From contig CAUJNA010001001.1 in NCBI GenBank assembly GCA_963377175.1, forward strand, positions 805,721 to 869,720: a stretch of 64,000 nt of DNA, in the 5' to 3' direction. The notes beneath the pieces are model-generated. The model worked only from the letters and a program-made list of their open reading frames with translations. It was not told where the DNA came from and ran no database searches. Positions 44,207 to 54,893 of the stretch are shown here, in pieces (the first letter of the stretch is position 1; every line of letters starts with the position of its first letter). Position numbers and translations under genes: made by a program. Source of the DNA: Effrenium voratum (taxonomy: Eukaryota > Sar > Dinophyceae > Suessiales > Symbiodiniaceae).

Positions 44207-44938
44207 GATTCTTGGCCTCTCTGAGTGCACGTGGAGACACCTGCAAGGTCATACGGCGCGATATACAAAGTATCCCTCAGCCAGTTTACGTTGACCTGGC
44301 AAGAGGCTTGGATTCTGCGCTGCATGTCCAATAGACAACCATGAATGATATAGTATGGCAATGATGGTTTTGGTTGCTTCAGGGCGCGGGGGCCGGGGGG
44401 GGACGACAGTTGTCACTGAGCAGTTCCATGTCGCCTCCAGGCAGAGCAGGCTATGACTCGTGTTTTGTCCACGTCCACGTTCCTGTGATCATGGCTTGAA
44501 ATTAATCCGAACAGTGATTGAACACAGAACAGGCAGCAATACAGGCACGAGGGCATCCCTTCACCTGTGTTTTAGGGGGAGGGTTAAACAAAATCCGTGA
44601 GACTGCAAGCCTCATTACACAATCAGGTTGCGATCACAAGCTCAGGACATTGCTTTATAACGACTGACTACTTGCCTGTACTTGGATAGCCTCCCTGCAG
44701 AGAGGCAGCCCAGTTTCCATCAAAGAGCTGACACACTGAACCACATGACATCAGGTTTGGTCAAGCAAATACCGGCATTCTATGGTTCTATTGGGAGGGG
44801 AATTGGGAGACACCAATCAACTGTCCCGCAAAAACAGGCTCACTGAATTTTCCATGTGCTTTATTTTGATGGCACACATGATCCGCTGTTTGCGTCCCAC
44901 AATGTTATCTCTCTTGATTGCTCAATGCAACGTTTCAG
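44207..44938 (+). other. eEFSec intron 7
   Basis: 732 bp, GA donor. No recognisable gene or strong repeat. Confidence 0.4.
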
Positions 44939-44986
44939 GACAAGCGGAAGAAGATCCTGGACAAAGTCATCAAGGAGCTGCGAAAA
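44939..44986 (+). CDS. EEFSEC: eEFSec exon 8
   Basis: Reads DKRKKILDKVIKELRK, the charged helix following G4 in eEFSec. The acceptor is GTTTCAG|GAC; the donor AAA|GTGAGG is one of the few GT donors of the gene. Confidence 0.85.
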
Positions 44987-46405
44987 GTGAGGGCCTCAAG
45001 CCGAACGCGTTTGGAATTCGAGGAGATTGGGCCTTGCAGCCGATTGTATTACAGCTACAACCGGGCAGAACAAGATGTTGATGATGCTCTCAGGTGGGAA
45101 ATTGATCGCACTCCCACCAACAAACCTAAATATCCTGTCCACCTACAGGAAATACATCAGCTGATTCGAAGAAGGTCCCGTCTTTGCCGTTCCCCTTTTA
45201 TGTATGCAAGAGCCAGGCAATCCTTGCAGTTTTGTTGAAGTTGCCTGGTCTATCGCTTGCTGGATCTAGGTTGCCGTCTGTTCCAACTGCGAACATAGGG
45301 TAAAACAGTGCAAACAGCTTCTGCTGAGCACAATGCCCAACATATCATCAGCCTTCAAAAGTCTTCCACCAACCCAAACACACACCACTGGGCTAGACCG
45401 ACAGATTTTAGAGAACATCAAGACACAATGTTCGGAATGGTTTGCAGCACACCAGCAATGGTGCCTTGAACAGACGGAGGTCATCAATCCTAGTTTTTGG
45501 TGATTGGGATTGTTGTCCATTTGGGCGTTTTTTTTTAAAATACTTTTTTTTTGGGGGTACCCCCTTTGGTCTGTTTTAAACCAAAGGAATGGATCTCCAT
45601 TTTGGAGGGTCCCTAAACAAAGACACACCCATTTCCTTCATTTTTGGAGCTGTTGCATTTTGCTGGGGCAAACCTTTCGCCTGAAAGAGGTGACGTGTGA
45701 AGGACAGTTTGGATCTCGTCCGCGAACCCGCGCCCCACGTTTTGTCCCTGGGTTCCCTGGGTTCACCTCTTTGGGATCCATCGGGTTAAACCATTCCCTC
45801 TTGACTTCCCCAGAATGAGTCCCTTTGTTTTCCGAAAAACCCAGGCAAACAAGATATTTGTTTGCTGGGGTTCTAATTCCAGCCTAGTTGAGAGGTGTTT
45901 GAGAATCTCTTTCTCCCGTTCCGTGCCGGACCATTCAAGCGGTACACAGCAAGTTTCGACTCAAAGAAGTGAGAAGCGGCCTTGTTGGCGTCTCCCGAGA
46001 ACATCTCTACCTCGAGTTGCTTCGGGTCAAGACTAACCAAAGATGAATGTGGTACCCTTGGCTGCTTGCAACAGTGGCTTTCTTAGAGTTACTGGAAATT
46101 ATTTGGGCTTTGGAAGTACTGTCTCTATTCCAGCAGCCGCTGTGGACCGATGATGAGTGGACCTGGTTTTCTCTTCGCCCAAACCGTCACCGCATTTCAT
46201 TTGAGGAAGAGCTGGTACAAACTATTTATCGGATACCTTTTGCCCATGGGTCCCAGTAGGTGATTGGGGGTAAAACTCCTCTGAGATTCATAGCAAGCTA
46301 CATAAGAATACTGCCCCTTCAATACTTTGTTTGTGTAGCCTAGATTCGGGCCAAGTTCTGTTACTTTGCTTTTGGCTCTTGGCAATTTGCAGCCCTCGCG
46401 CGCAG
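44987..46405 (+). other. eEFSec intron 8
   Basis: 1.4 kb. It holds a member of the GGGTGTGTCT family (about 45521-45637, ending AAAGACACACCCATTT). No gene is seen. Confidence 0.4.
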
Positions 46406-46468
46406 ACCTTTGCTCGCACAAAGTTCGGCGAGAACCTGCCCTTTGCTTGCGTGTCGGCGCATCCGCAG
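46406..46468 (+). CDS. EEFSEC: eEFSec exon 9: end of GTPase domain
   Basis: Reads TFARTKFGENLPFACVSAHP then Q. It corresponds to the KF.....P.VPVAA.P segment with the G5-like Ser-Ala. The acceptor is CGCAG|ACC (another AG lies 13 bases upstream), the donor CAG|GACTGG (GA). Confidence 0.78.
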
Positions 46469-48645
46469 GACTGGGAACTCATTGAATCTCACCCCTCCCC
46501 CTTCAATGGAAAGTGGAAGGTTGAAGTAAATGGCACTCATGACCCAAAGTTGGCAGCATGGAATGAGTGGACCAATTTGGAAAATGGCATACAAGCAGGT
46601 TGTTTGAGCAATTGGTCAGGTGTCCAATAGTTGGTGGTTTGGGTTAGTGGTTTGGATTCCTGGTTCTTGTTCGCCTGGTTCTTGTAGAGGGTAAATGGGA
46701 CAAATCCCTGAACCGCCAAACCACCTGGCTCCAAACCACCAATCAAACTCACTCCCTGACTTTTGGGCTTTAGTATTTTTTTGGGAAGACCAAACTAGTG
46801 GTAATAATGAACTCGGACTTTTGTTGGCCCATCCACTCGTTCGGCAGTGAGTAAACCAATCAACCAAGAAGCCGATACACCCCCAAACCAGCAATGAGAG
46901 GGAAGCTGTTTAATGGGGAAACTCGAATCCAACCACCAATGAAAGGGACGCCGAGTTGTGGCTTCAACAAGCAAGAAGCTTGCCCGACCTTACCCCGGAA
47001 GGGCAGAATCTGCCCCAGAGCCTGAGGCTGGAGCGGGCCCCCCCTCAAAAAAATAAAACAAGATAAATGCTTACATACCTGCTTGTCCTATGAGGACCAA
47101 ATATGCTTATTAAGTACCCTTGACAACCCCATTCCTTTTCTGATCTTTTGGGGCAAGTATCGGGGCAATGACACAGCCAGAGGGTGGTCGGGGGGCAAGT
47201 ACATCTAAACCTGCCTGGTGCAGCAATGGTGGATGCAAATGTCCAACACGTCGGTGGACTCCCCTCGCTGCCTCTCGCCTGTTGTTCTTTTTCTTTTTTT
47301 GTTCAAACAAACCAGTATCCTTTTTGTTTAAGCTACACCAAATACCAAAACTAATGTGAAACAACCCAAAAATCCAGCTAAACAAGCATCTGCAGCTGTC
47401 CCTTTCCTTTGTCGCCATGCCAGAGAGGACGGCTCGGATCCGATCGGGTCTGATGAGCTGATCACTGTCCGGGCCACAGAAAAAGAGCATAGCAACAGGT
47501 GCAAATCTTGGCTCCCAGCCATCCCCTTAGCTTTTTAGCCTTTCAGCGTTTAGTGGGGATTTGCATTTAACCCACTAAAAGTTAAACTTGTAGCGGGGGA
47601 TCAGAGGACAGCCCAGAAATGAGGCTCGGTCAAAATGTGCAGCAAGTGTGTGGTCCGTTTGAAAGGGTCATAAGAGGACAAATTCATAACCCGTTGGGTT
47701 TGGTCCCTGCGACGGAAACAGCTGAGCTGGCTCAGCGTTGGGTGCCATCTTGCATTTCCGACGAATGGAAATCCTAAGTTTAGGGTTTGTTGAACATTAG
47801 CCCAGTTTTTCAGAGGTTTATTCAGACGCTTGGAGCCATAACATTCATGGTTTAGGGAGCCACTGACCTTTTTCGGAGTCCGCCAGTCGGAGATTTTGGA
47901 ATACCATGCTCATACCATATGTGAAGTGACGTCAACTATAGCGCGGGTTCAATGAAGTCTAGGCTGGCGGCACTTGTGCTGATGTTCCGATCAACTTTTT
48001 AAAGTCCAAAGCATTGGTTTCGACCTGGTTTCTCGATGGTCCACAGGTCCACATGTCCACAGCAGCACATAAGACAGCCCTTTGGCTTTGTTTGAGTCTG
48101 CACAAGCGAGATGTGTCTTGAATGCTTGCGATTGCTGTCCGCAGTCTTCTGGCAGGTAGGTCCGTTTGGGTGTGTCTTTTTTTAGTTGGTACTCGTTTTG
48201 GGATGGTTTGACAAGGAAACCACAGGGAAATTCGCCATTTTCTGGGTCCCTTTTAAAAAAGGACATGCCCGTTAACTTGTTTTTTGTTGGAAGGACAGTC
48301 TCCTTTGCCCATAATCATTTGAGCTCACCTACCTGAGGTGGGGGGGTGCACACGAGCTCCCCCATGAAGAAGGTTCCTCTTATAAGGCTTGTGAAGGCGT
48401 ACATCAATTTGCCCAGAATGCGTAGGGTGTTCTTTTGGCCTGGTCTGAATTGGAAACCCTTGAGGATTTTGGGATACCATGCAGGCTAATGACATGAGAA
48501 ACATCTACTCGCTTCCTGAGCTTCGTGACTTGATACTTGTTGGAAAGACAAATGTAGTGTACATAAACAAGTGGCTTTCTGACCAGTCTACTCGAGAAGT
48601 GAGTCGAAAGAACCTCTGAAAGAACCTTTGCGTTCCTGTTTGGAG
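46469..48645 (+). other. eEFSec intron 9
   Basis: 2.2 kb. It includes an inverted pair TTGGTGGTTTGG / CCAAACCACCAA (46632-46742), a fragment near 47555-47605 shared with 10140-10175, and a GGGTGTGTCT-type repeat (48168-48272). Confidence 0.45.
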
Positions 48646-48698
48646 GTCATCAAGAACACCCTGGCGATACCTCAGCGAGATCCCTCCGGGCCCTTTAT
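48646..48698 (+). CDS. EEFSEC: eEFSec exon 10
   Basis: Reads VIKNTLAIPQRDPSGPF and then the first two bases of a codon. RDPSGPF is a signature linking the GTPase domain to domain 2. The donor TAT|GCCGGC (GC) and the acceptor CTCAG|G of the next exon rebuild Met in GPFM-FAFDH. The 5' border is uncertain: GGAG|GTC is used here, and an earlier start would add LRSCLE. Confidence 0.8.
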
Positions 48699-48854
48699 GC
48701 CGGCACCTGAGCACCTAGAGCCTGCACGTCTGGGCGCATGTGAAAGCACTGGCCAGCAGCATGTCGACTTCAAAGCATCACTTTTCATGTCTTTCCAAAA
48801 GATGACAATTTAACAAGTGCTGGCCACAAACCAACCAACCAACCAACCAACCAA

Positions 48855-48900
<46 letters not shown>

Positions 48901-49231
48901 GCCCGACCGACCAACCCACGAACCAACCAACCAACCAACATTTTTGTTGAAAGGACTCTTTGTTTCGAAGGCAGAGAAGAAAACTCCGATCCAGGCTGCT
49001 GGCACCAGGCGGATCATTCCTTCGAAGGTGTAATGTCTTATAGGCTGTGCAGGGTCAGTCCGAATGTCCCCTTTTTGTAGATAGGGAGGTTCATTGCGAT
49101 TTAGTTGTAAATATGGGTGTGTCTGGTTTGCCGCTTTCTTGCTGGTATTGCAGTGAAACCAACAGGAAAACCACCTTTGAGGGTCCAACCTATTGGCGTA
49201 CAGAGTTGGGCCAGCCTGAAGCGCGACTCAG
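48699..49231 (+). other. eEFSec intron 10
   Basis: 533 bp including a CCAA/CCAG simple-repeat tract and a GGGTGTGTCT fragment near 49112-49200. Confidence 0.5.
48829..48945 (+). repeat. (CCAA)n-(CCAG)n tetranucleotide array
   Basis: CCAA units, then about 13 CCAG units, then decayed CCGA/CCAA units. Open frames on both strands here are artefacts. Confidence 0.95.
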
Positions 49232-49310
49232 GTTCGCCTTTGATCACGCCTTTGCGATCAAGGGCCAAGGCACTGTGCTCACAGGCCATCTGAGTGACGG
49301 AACTCTTTCA
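49232..49310 (+). CDS. EEFSEC: eEFSec exon 11: domain 2
   Basis: Reads FAFDHAFAIKGQGTVLTGHL then SDGTLS. FxIKGQGTVxTGTxxxGxxS is the start of the domain 2 beta barrel and highly specific for eEFSec. The acceptor is CTCAG|GTTC in phase 2; the donor is TCA|GCAGAG (GC). Confidence 0.88.
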
Positions 49311-50941
49311 GCAGAGTTTGGAGCAGCTTGCAAAAGTTGAGGCTTTCAGGCGTGGTTCATTTGGGGACATTCTGGTGATGTAGGATGTTGACTGAATTGA
49401 CCAGTCTGAGGGTCGACCGACTGGCATGCTTACTCTGGATACGAGCGTTTGATCACTGGTAGTCTTTTGTTGGTTGGGGAGGACACACGGGGCGCACGTT
49501 TTGAGCAACCGCCCCTATTATTCAGAATGTGCCATGTTTTAGTATTTGCGTTGTAAGAGGAATGACATGGTTCACACTCACCAGTTTTCCACCAAGAAAT
49601 GAGGGGAGTGGTGCTTACCCGTTAGTTGAGGACTCAACGGCTCAACGAATATAGACTGTCCCGCATGTGCAAGGCCCTACTAAGAACATGTTACGGCTTT
49701 GTTCTGAAGGGCGCGCTTGTGGCAGGGCTCACTTGATTATGCTTTTATTGACAGCGTGTTCAGGACGACCGATAGCTTCTCTCAACGACAGAAGTTTTTA
49801 ATGGTGGAAGTGGCACATACTGCAATTAGTTGCAAATTGGTGTCATGTTGTTTCCTGCAATCCATTGTTTGTGGGTTGTTCTTGCTACAGTATTGCTGCA
49901 TTGCTCCTCATGCCTCACCCTGATGGCGAGTTTCCGGTTTAGGTTGTCCAACGTGAAATGGGCAAGCAACAGACCCTTTGCGCAAAAACACAGGTACGCC
50001 AGTTGAATCCCTGGGCGCTTTTTTGTTGACCCGGGGGCCCCAGCGGGTTCTAATAGGTGAAGATCGTTTGCACCCAAGGACAGTCAGGTGTGCAGCATTG
50101 GACATCTTTTGTTAGAACCCATGGGGGTCATCCAACAGGAAACCAAAGGGGATGGATACCAACTTGCAATGGAAGTTGACAGGCCTTTTCAAGAGGATGG
50201 TAGTCTTCCGAACCCCTCCGATCGTGCTTCCATTGTGGGAGAAAGAGTATGTCCTTTGTTCAGACGCTCACCGATCATGACTGATGTACTCCGCTGCAAA
50301 TAAACATGGAACCCCACAAGGACATGCCTCTAACAAGTCAATGGTCATTTTGGGTGCGTGAAACTGACTCCAGGTTATTTAAAGCAAACATTTGGAGGGA
50401 ATTTGAAGGTTCCCCCCCCGGATCGAGTTCGTTTGCTGGCGCCGCTGCGTTCACTGCGGAGTGGCAACTTGCAACAAGGAAGAAGCACATTTGGAGGCGC
50501 GGGTGGGAAACCCCGTTAAGTCACCATCTAGCTCCTGTAGCTTTGAGGATGGCACTTTGCACCCAGCAGGAACCAGCCGGTTTGCTGTCAGTCTTTTACT
50601 GGGGAAACCCATTGGCTACCCGTTGCCCTGGGCCCTCAAACATTCCTTCAAACTTGGCAAACACACAAATTTGGGGGCAAGCCATTTCTATTGCCAGTTT
50701 GAGGATGTTTCAGGGGTCATTTTGGGGGCAACGTGTATTACAATTGGGTAGTTTCAGGGTCCAGGTAATTCAACAGAACCCAACCCGCGCCCCCTGTCCC
50801 ACCCCCCCACCCCCCCACACAGCGTCAGGTACGGTGCTCTCGGGTACCGTGAAGCCTCAGATGGGCATTGTGGTGCCTCAGGTGGGCGAGGCACGGATGG
50901 GTTTTGATCCCGTGAAATCATGCAATGCAGTATAGTATATA
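49311..50941 (+). other. eEFSec intron 11, part before the retroelement
   Basis: Non-coding. C-rich runs lie near 50410 and 50800-50820. No gene is supported. The intron continues to about 56.05 or 56.46 kb. Confidence 0.4.
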
Positions 50942-51049
50942 TGTGAATGCATTGAGTTTGGTAGGCTTGGGTATGCAATGATCATTCCTTGATGTCTTGC
51001 CATTTTGGGACTCAAGTGGCCTTGATCCAAAAGTGGCTGTTTTTGAGTC
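50942..51049 (+). repeat. Split direct repeat A1
   Basis: Starts TGTGAATGCATTGAGTTTGG and ends GTTTTTGAGTC, with only a few differences from A2. It contains GCCATTTTGGGACTCAAG (50999-51016), which resembles the dinoflagellate spliced leader apart from two extra bases. Confidence 0.85.
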
Positions 51050-51057
51050 AGTTCACC

Positions 51058-52115
51058 ATGCCTCTGCTGCGTCCTGGCATCCATGTGGCGGTGCACACGG
51101 AGCTTCGGATGCTGTCTACAGCGGCGTGGTGGGACTCTAAGCAGCACATCATCCTTGTGCAGGCCCGGGGGGACCGGGTCGCCACTCTTCGGCTGTGGCA
51201 GTCAGTTGGGATGGTGCTGCATCTCCCCCCGGGTGACGGGGAGAGTGCTTTTGAGGTCCCTGGGTTGCCCCCCATTTTGTTCTTGCCTTGCACTGAGGAA
51301 CAGTGTCGAAGGTGCAGGGACCGTGTTGGGGGTTTCAGATTCCCGTGGATTGGCACCTGGACGCGGCGGCATGTCCTGGCTCGAGATGGTGAGAGCGCTT
51401 CAATCGTTTGGGCCCGATACCATCAACACCATGATGCCTTCGAGCTTTTGGGCATCGAGATGGCGCGCAGCCGTTGGGTGCTCGGGGACGGCCCCGCCCG
51501 AGGTACGGGCTTTGGCCCGCGCGGTTCGCGGTCCTCCAGAATGCGTTCTTGTCTGAGGAGGACGCCTATGCAGAGGGATCCGAGCTGGCCGAAGCCTGGC
51601 TGGACACCGACGACAGTGCAAGGGAAGAGGTACTTCCCGTCCATGAAGAAGCTGAGTCTACAGCGCCTCTTTCTTTTGCCATTGCGGTCGCGGCTTCCTG
51701 GTGGGCAGTGCGTATGGGACGCGCCAAGTTGCACGTGCCGCGCATGCCTCAACCTGAGTGCACAGGTAGGAGGGAGCACTGGCTGGACTTTGTGAGGGAA
51801 TGGGCCATGGAGCCGTTGGCAGTCCAGCTGGGGTTGCGAACCCCCTGCCCACAAGAAGCAGCCCGCCTTTTCCAGGAGAGAGGAGGTGCTCACCGAGACA
51901 GGGCTCCCGTCCGACTGTATCTATGTGACCAAACCACCACTCGCATCGCCTGCCGGTGGGTACCTGGGCGTCCCCATGGACCCAGGGGTGGATTGCTGGG
52001 AGGATGAGCGGGCGGCTTTGTATATCCAGCACATCCTGCAGTCCGACTTGAACTGCGACCTTGCGGCCTTGGCTTGTGATGTGCTTGGGACCAGTTGTGT
52101 GAAGCAGATCTGCTA
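51058..52115 (+). pseudogene. N-terminal coding part of the retroelement (unidentified, gag-like position)
   Basis: An ATG in an ACC-ATG context starts MPLLRPGIHVAVHTELRMLS. The sense then shifts near 51480 and again near 51890 (LTETGLPSDCIYVTKPPLAS). No domain is recognised; the position suggests a gag-like or structural protein. Confidence 0.5.
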
Positions 52116-52182
52116 GCAGGCCTGGTTTTCCAGGCTACGCACCCGGCTTCGCCCTCTACTCCACTGGGGCTCCAGGCGCAAG

Positions 52183-53665
52183 GTGCGAGCGCCCCAAGGT
52201 CGCCGAGTCCTGTTGGCAGGAATGCTGGGTCAGGCCCAAGCAAGCGTGCCACAGTGGAGTCAGGAGGCTTTGGTGCTAGCTTTTCGCAAACTCTTCCCAG
52301 ACCACTGGTTCCACAACTTTCAGTTCCCCATGGTAGAGGACTTGATCAGCTGCACCCCGATTTCTGCCTTCCCCAGCTGGCGAAGAGAGGCAGGGTATGA
52401 ATGGGATGGGCCGTCAGGTCCGCACTTGGCCGGAGCGGGGGTTCGCCTTTGGCAGCGAGTGACCAAAGGTTCCTTGTCGCACAAAGCAGCACCAAGGCTC
52501 CCTTTTGGCCTGTCGGACGATGACCGCTTCAGCCAGGCAATGGCCATCAGCCGGCATCCTCTCCCGATGGAGCAAGAGACAGTCTTGGATGAGGACCTAG
52601 AGTTTGCGGCATCTCGGTTGCAAAGCAGATGGCAGCCAGTGGACCGTCACCTCCGATCTTTCCAGAGTGAAGCCGTCCAGAGAGTTACTGCAAAACGAGA
52701 TTTGGGCTTTACTGCCTTGCTCATCGTCCTTCAGTCCTGGGCTGACACCTCGTACTGTTTTGGACTTGTGCGCGGTTTGCCAGCGGTTGGCTTCGCGCCG
52801 CGCCGCATTATGGTGTTTTCCCGCAGCAACCAGCGTGCGTGATCTCGCAGCGGGATGTCTTGGAAGGATGGTGGGGCACAACCGCGCCATATTGCAAACT
52901 TTGCGAGCAGGCAAGGATGATGAGGTGCTGTTGGAGCAATCCGAAGCTGATGCGGCGGCTGGCTTTTGCACTCCGCCTCTCACTCAACAGCAGTTATAAG
53001 CAGTCCTCAGCAGCGACCGTATCGGTTAATTCCACGCTGCATGAGAGTGCAATCCTCAGGCAAAAAGCGCATCATTGACAACGCAGACGCCGGCGGACAA
53101 TCTGAGCGCTCCCAGGACTCCAACAAACTCGTTTTCTGTACACCGCTGAGGCCGGCGGCACACGTCGCGGCTGTCATGAGGCACATGACAGCTGCACAGG
53201 TTGCAGAGTCTCAAGGCAACGGTTAATGGTTGGGAGTCGGGTGGAGAAGACTGGCCAAATGCCTACAGACATGCACCCATGGGGGACGAGGAGTCCCTCG
53301 GGTGCGTGGTGGCATTCTTCCATCACCAGTGGGGCAGGTTTATGGCGGACTTCTTTTTGGGTTACCGCTTGCGGTCACATCCTTCAATCGGTTTTCACGG
53401 CTGGTAGAGAGTCTGGCCAGGCGACTGGTGTACGTGCTTTGTACCCTTTACTTCGACGATGCCAGGCCCTCACCCCATTTGGGCACGGTGCACACCGAGG
53501 GAGTTGTCCGATTCTGGGCTCGCGAGCGTTTGCAGGAGAAGCTGATGGGCTACATCCGGGCATGCCGGGACAACGATCGTTTGCCTCAGGGCAGGCATCC
53601 AAACTCTACGGGCTGGCCAATTTCTTCGAGTTGGGCTGAACGCCATCAAGAACCGGCAGGCTGAG
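52183..53665 (+). pseudogene. Reverse transcriptase of the retroelement, frameshifted
   Basis: An upstream part contains RKLFPDHWFHNFQFP. The polymerase part reads DWPNAYRHAPMGDEES (motif A region, about 53251-53300) and WGRFMADFFLG. After a frame change it continues FGLPLAVTSFNRFSRLVE and the intact catalytic box YFDD (53449-53460). The pattern AYRHxP ... PLAxxxFNR ... YxDD matches DIRS-type polymerases. At least three frame changes break the gene. Confidence 0.75.
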
Positions 53666-54292
53666 AAGGAGACTCAGCTTACCCCTGCAATCAGAGGGTG
53701 CCTCGACGTGCTGGAGGCCGTCATTCGCAGCAAGCCCATGCGGGAGGTCGAGGTGACCTGGCGCGAGGTACCGCGCTTCTTTGCCGCATCGGACGCGGCT
53801 TTGGAGGCCCCGAGGTGCGGGGCCGGTGGATTCCTGATTGTGTGGGTTGACACACATGCCCAAGGCCGGGACGGCTTTGTGGCGTTCCTCCCGCCAACGT
53901 TGTATGACTTGTGGAGCCCGGGCGACCACCAGATCGCCCAGCTGGAGATGCTGATGGTTCAGTATGCTCTAGTGGAGAGGGCGCAAAGCTTCAGGGACAG
54001 GAGGGAAATTTTGTATATTGACAATGTGGCCTCCCTGATGGCCCTGGTTCGTGGGCGTTCCGAAGCCCTGACCTGGATTTGATGGTCCATCAGATCCACA
54101 TCATGCTCTTCGCCCTTGGCTCTTGGTTTTACTGGGAGTGGGTCCCCAGTAAGAGCAACTGGGCGGACGCCATCAGCCGGCTTGGCCGGGCAGATCCATG
54201 GCACAGAGCTAATGGTTTTTCCACGGCAGACGCCTTTTTTCGTTTGAGTTGTGGCAGTTACCGCTGCCCGCCTTGGTGCTGCAGTTGCTGTA
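53640..54292 (+). pseudogene. RNase H of the retroelement
   Basis: Reads REVPRFFAASDAALEAPRC, GDHQIAQLEMLMVQYAL and LYIDNVASLMALVRGRS. After a frame change near 54070 it continues DLDLMVHQIHIMLFALG and SKSNWADAISR. The Asp, Glu, Asp and final Asp of RNase H are recognisable. The frame closes at a stop at about 54290, just before repeat B1, which leaves no room for a recombinase gene. Confidence 0.75.
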
Positions 54293-54307
54293 AAGTGCTT
54301 TGGGGTA

Positions 54308-54479
54308 GAGATTCCTGGACAGGGTGTCCACGAAGGGTCTCTGACCATGATCCAAAGGCATCCTGACAGACCTCCCACCTCCCAAAGCAAATCCCTATGG
54401 TAGGGTTTGGAACTGCATTGCATCGAGTCGGCAAGACAAAAGGAGGCGTGCTCCGTTCTAAGTGACATACACAGGAATG
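54308..54479 (+). repeat. Split direct repeat B1
   Basis: GAGATTCCTGGACAGGGTGT to ACACAGGAATG. It matches 54708-54893 with a 400-bp period. Confidence 0.88.
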
Positions 54480-54587
54480 TGTGAATGCATTGAGTTTGGT
54501 AGGCTTGGGTATGCATTGATCATTCCTTGATGTCTTGCCATTTTGGGACTCAAGTGGCCTTGATCCCAAAGTGGCTGTTTTTGAGTC
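54480..54587 (+). repeat. Split direct repeat A2
   Basis: Second copy of A1. It joins B1 without a gap and is followed by about 120 bp of sequence not found after A1. Confidence 0.88.
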
Positions 54588-54707
54588 CCACCCACCCACC
54601 CTGCGGAGGGACCCGACGTTCGGGCAATCTCTCCGTTTGAAGGCCCACGACTTTTTCGGGCTGGGGTGTGCGCAGGGCGCGCTGATGCCTTTGGCATGGT
54701 CGGGAGG

Positions 54708-54893
54708 GAGATTCCTGGACAGGGTGTCCACGAAGGGTCTCTGACCATGATGCCAAAGGCATCCGTCTGTCAGGAGGCGAGGCCTGACAGACATCCCAAA
54801 GCAAATCCCTATGGTAGGGTTTGGAACTGCATTGCATCGAGTCGGCGAGAGAAAAGGAGGCGTGCTCCGTTCTAAGTGACATACACAGGAATG
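54708..54893 (+). repeat. Split direct repeat B2
   Basis: Second copy of B1, with about 14 extra bases that create a hairpin CTGTCAGG...CCTGACAG. It ends at a TA-rich run (54896-54910). Confidence 0.88.

Larger units (their letters stand above)
50942..54893 (+). mobile_element. DIRS/Ngaro/PAT-type retroelement remnant with split direct repeats
   Basis: A 108-bp repeat A (50942-51049; again 54480-54587) and a repeat B (54308-54479; again 54708-54893) are arranged A1-coding-B1-A2-B2. That is the split direct repeat layout of Ngaro/PAT-type tyrosine-recombinase retroelements. The coding part between A1 and B1 has a reverse transcriptase with YFDD and an RNase H, both of the kind seen in DIRS-like elements. 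No tyrosine recombinase was found, and many frame changes show decay. It sits in an intron of eEFSec in the sense orientation. Confidence 0.7.

Noticed and set aside
54281..54893. A tyrosine recombinase gene expected for a DIRS/Ngaro element
   Set aside because: No frame shows the R-H-x-x-R / Tyr pattern. Only direct repeats occupy the space after RNase H.
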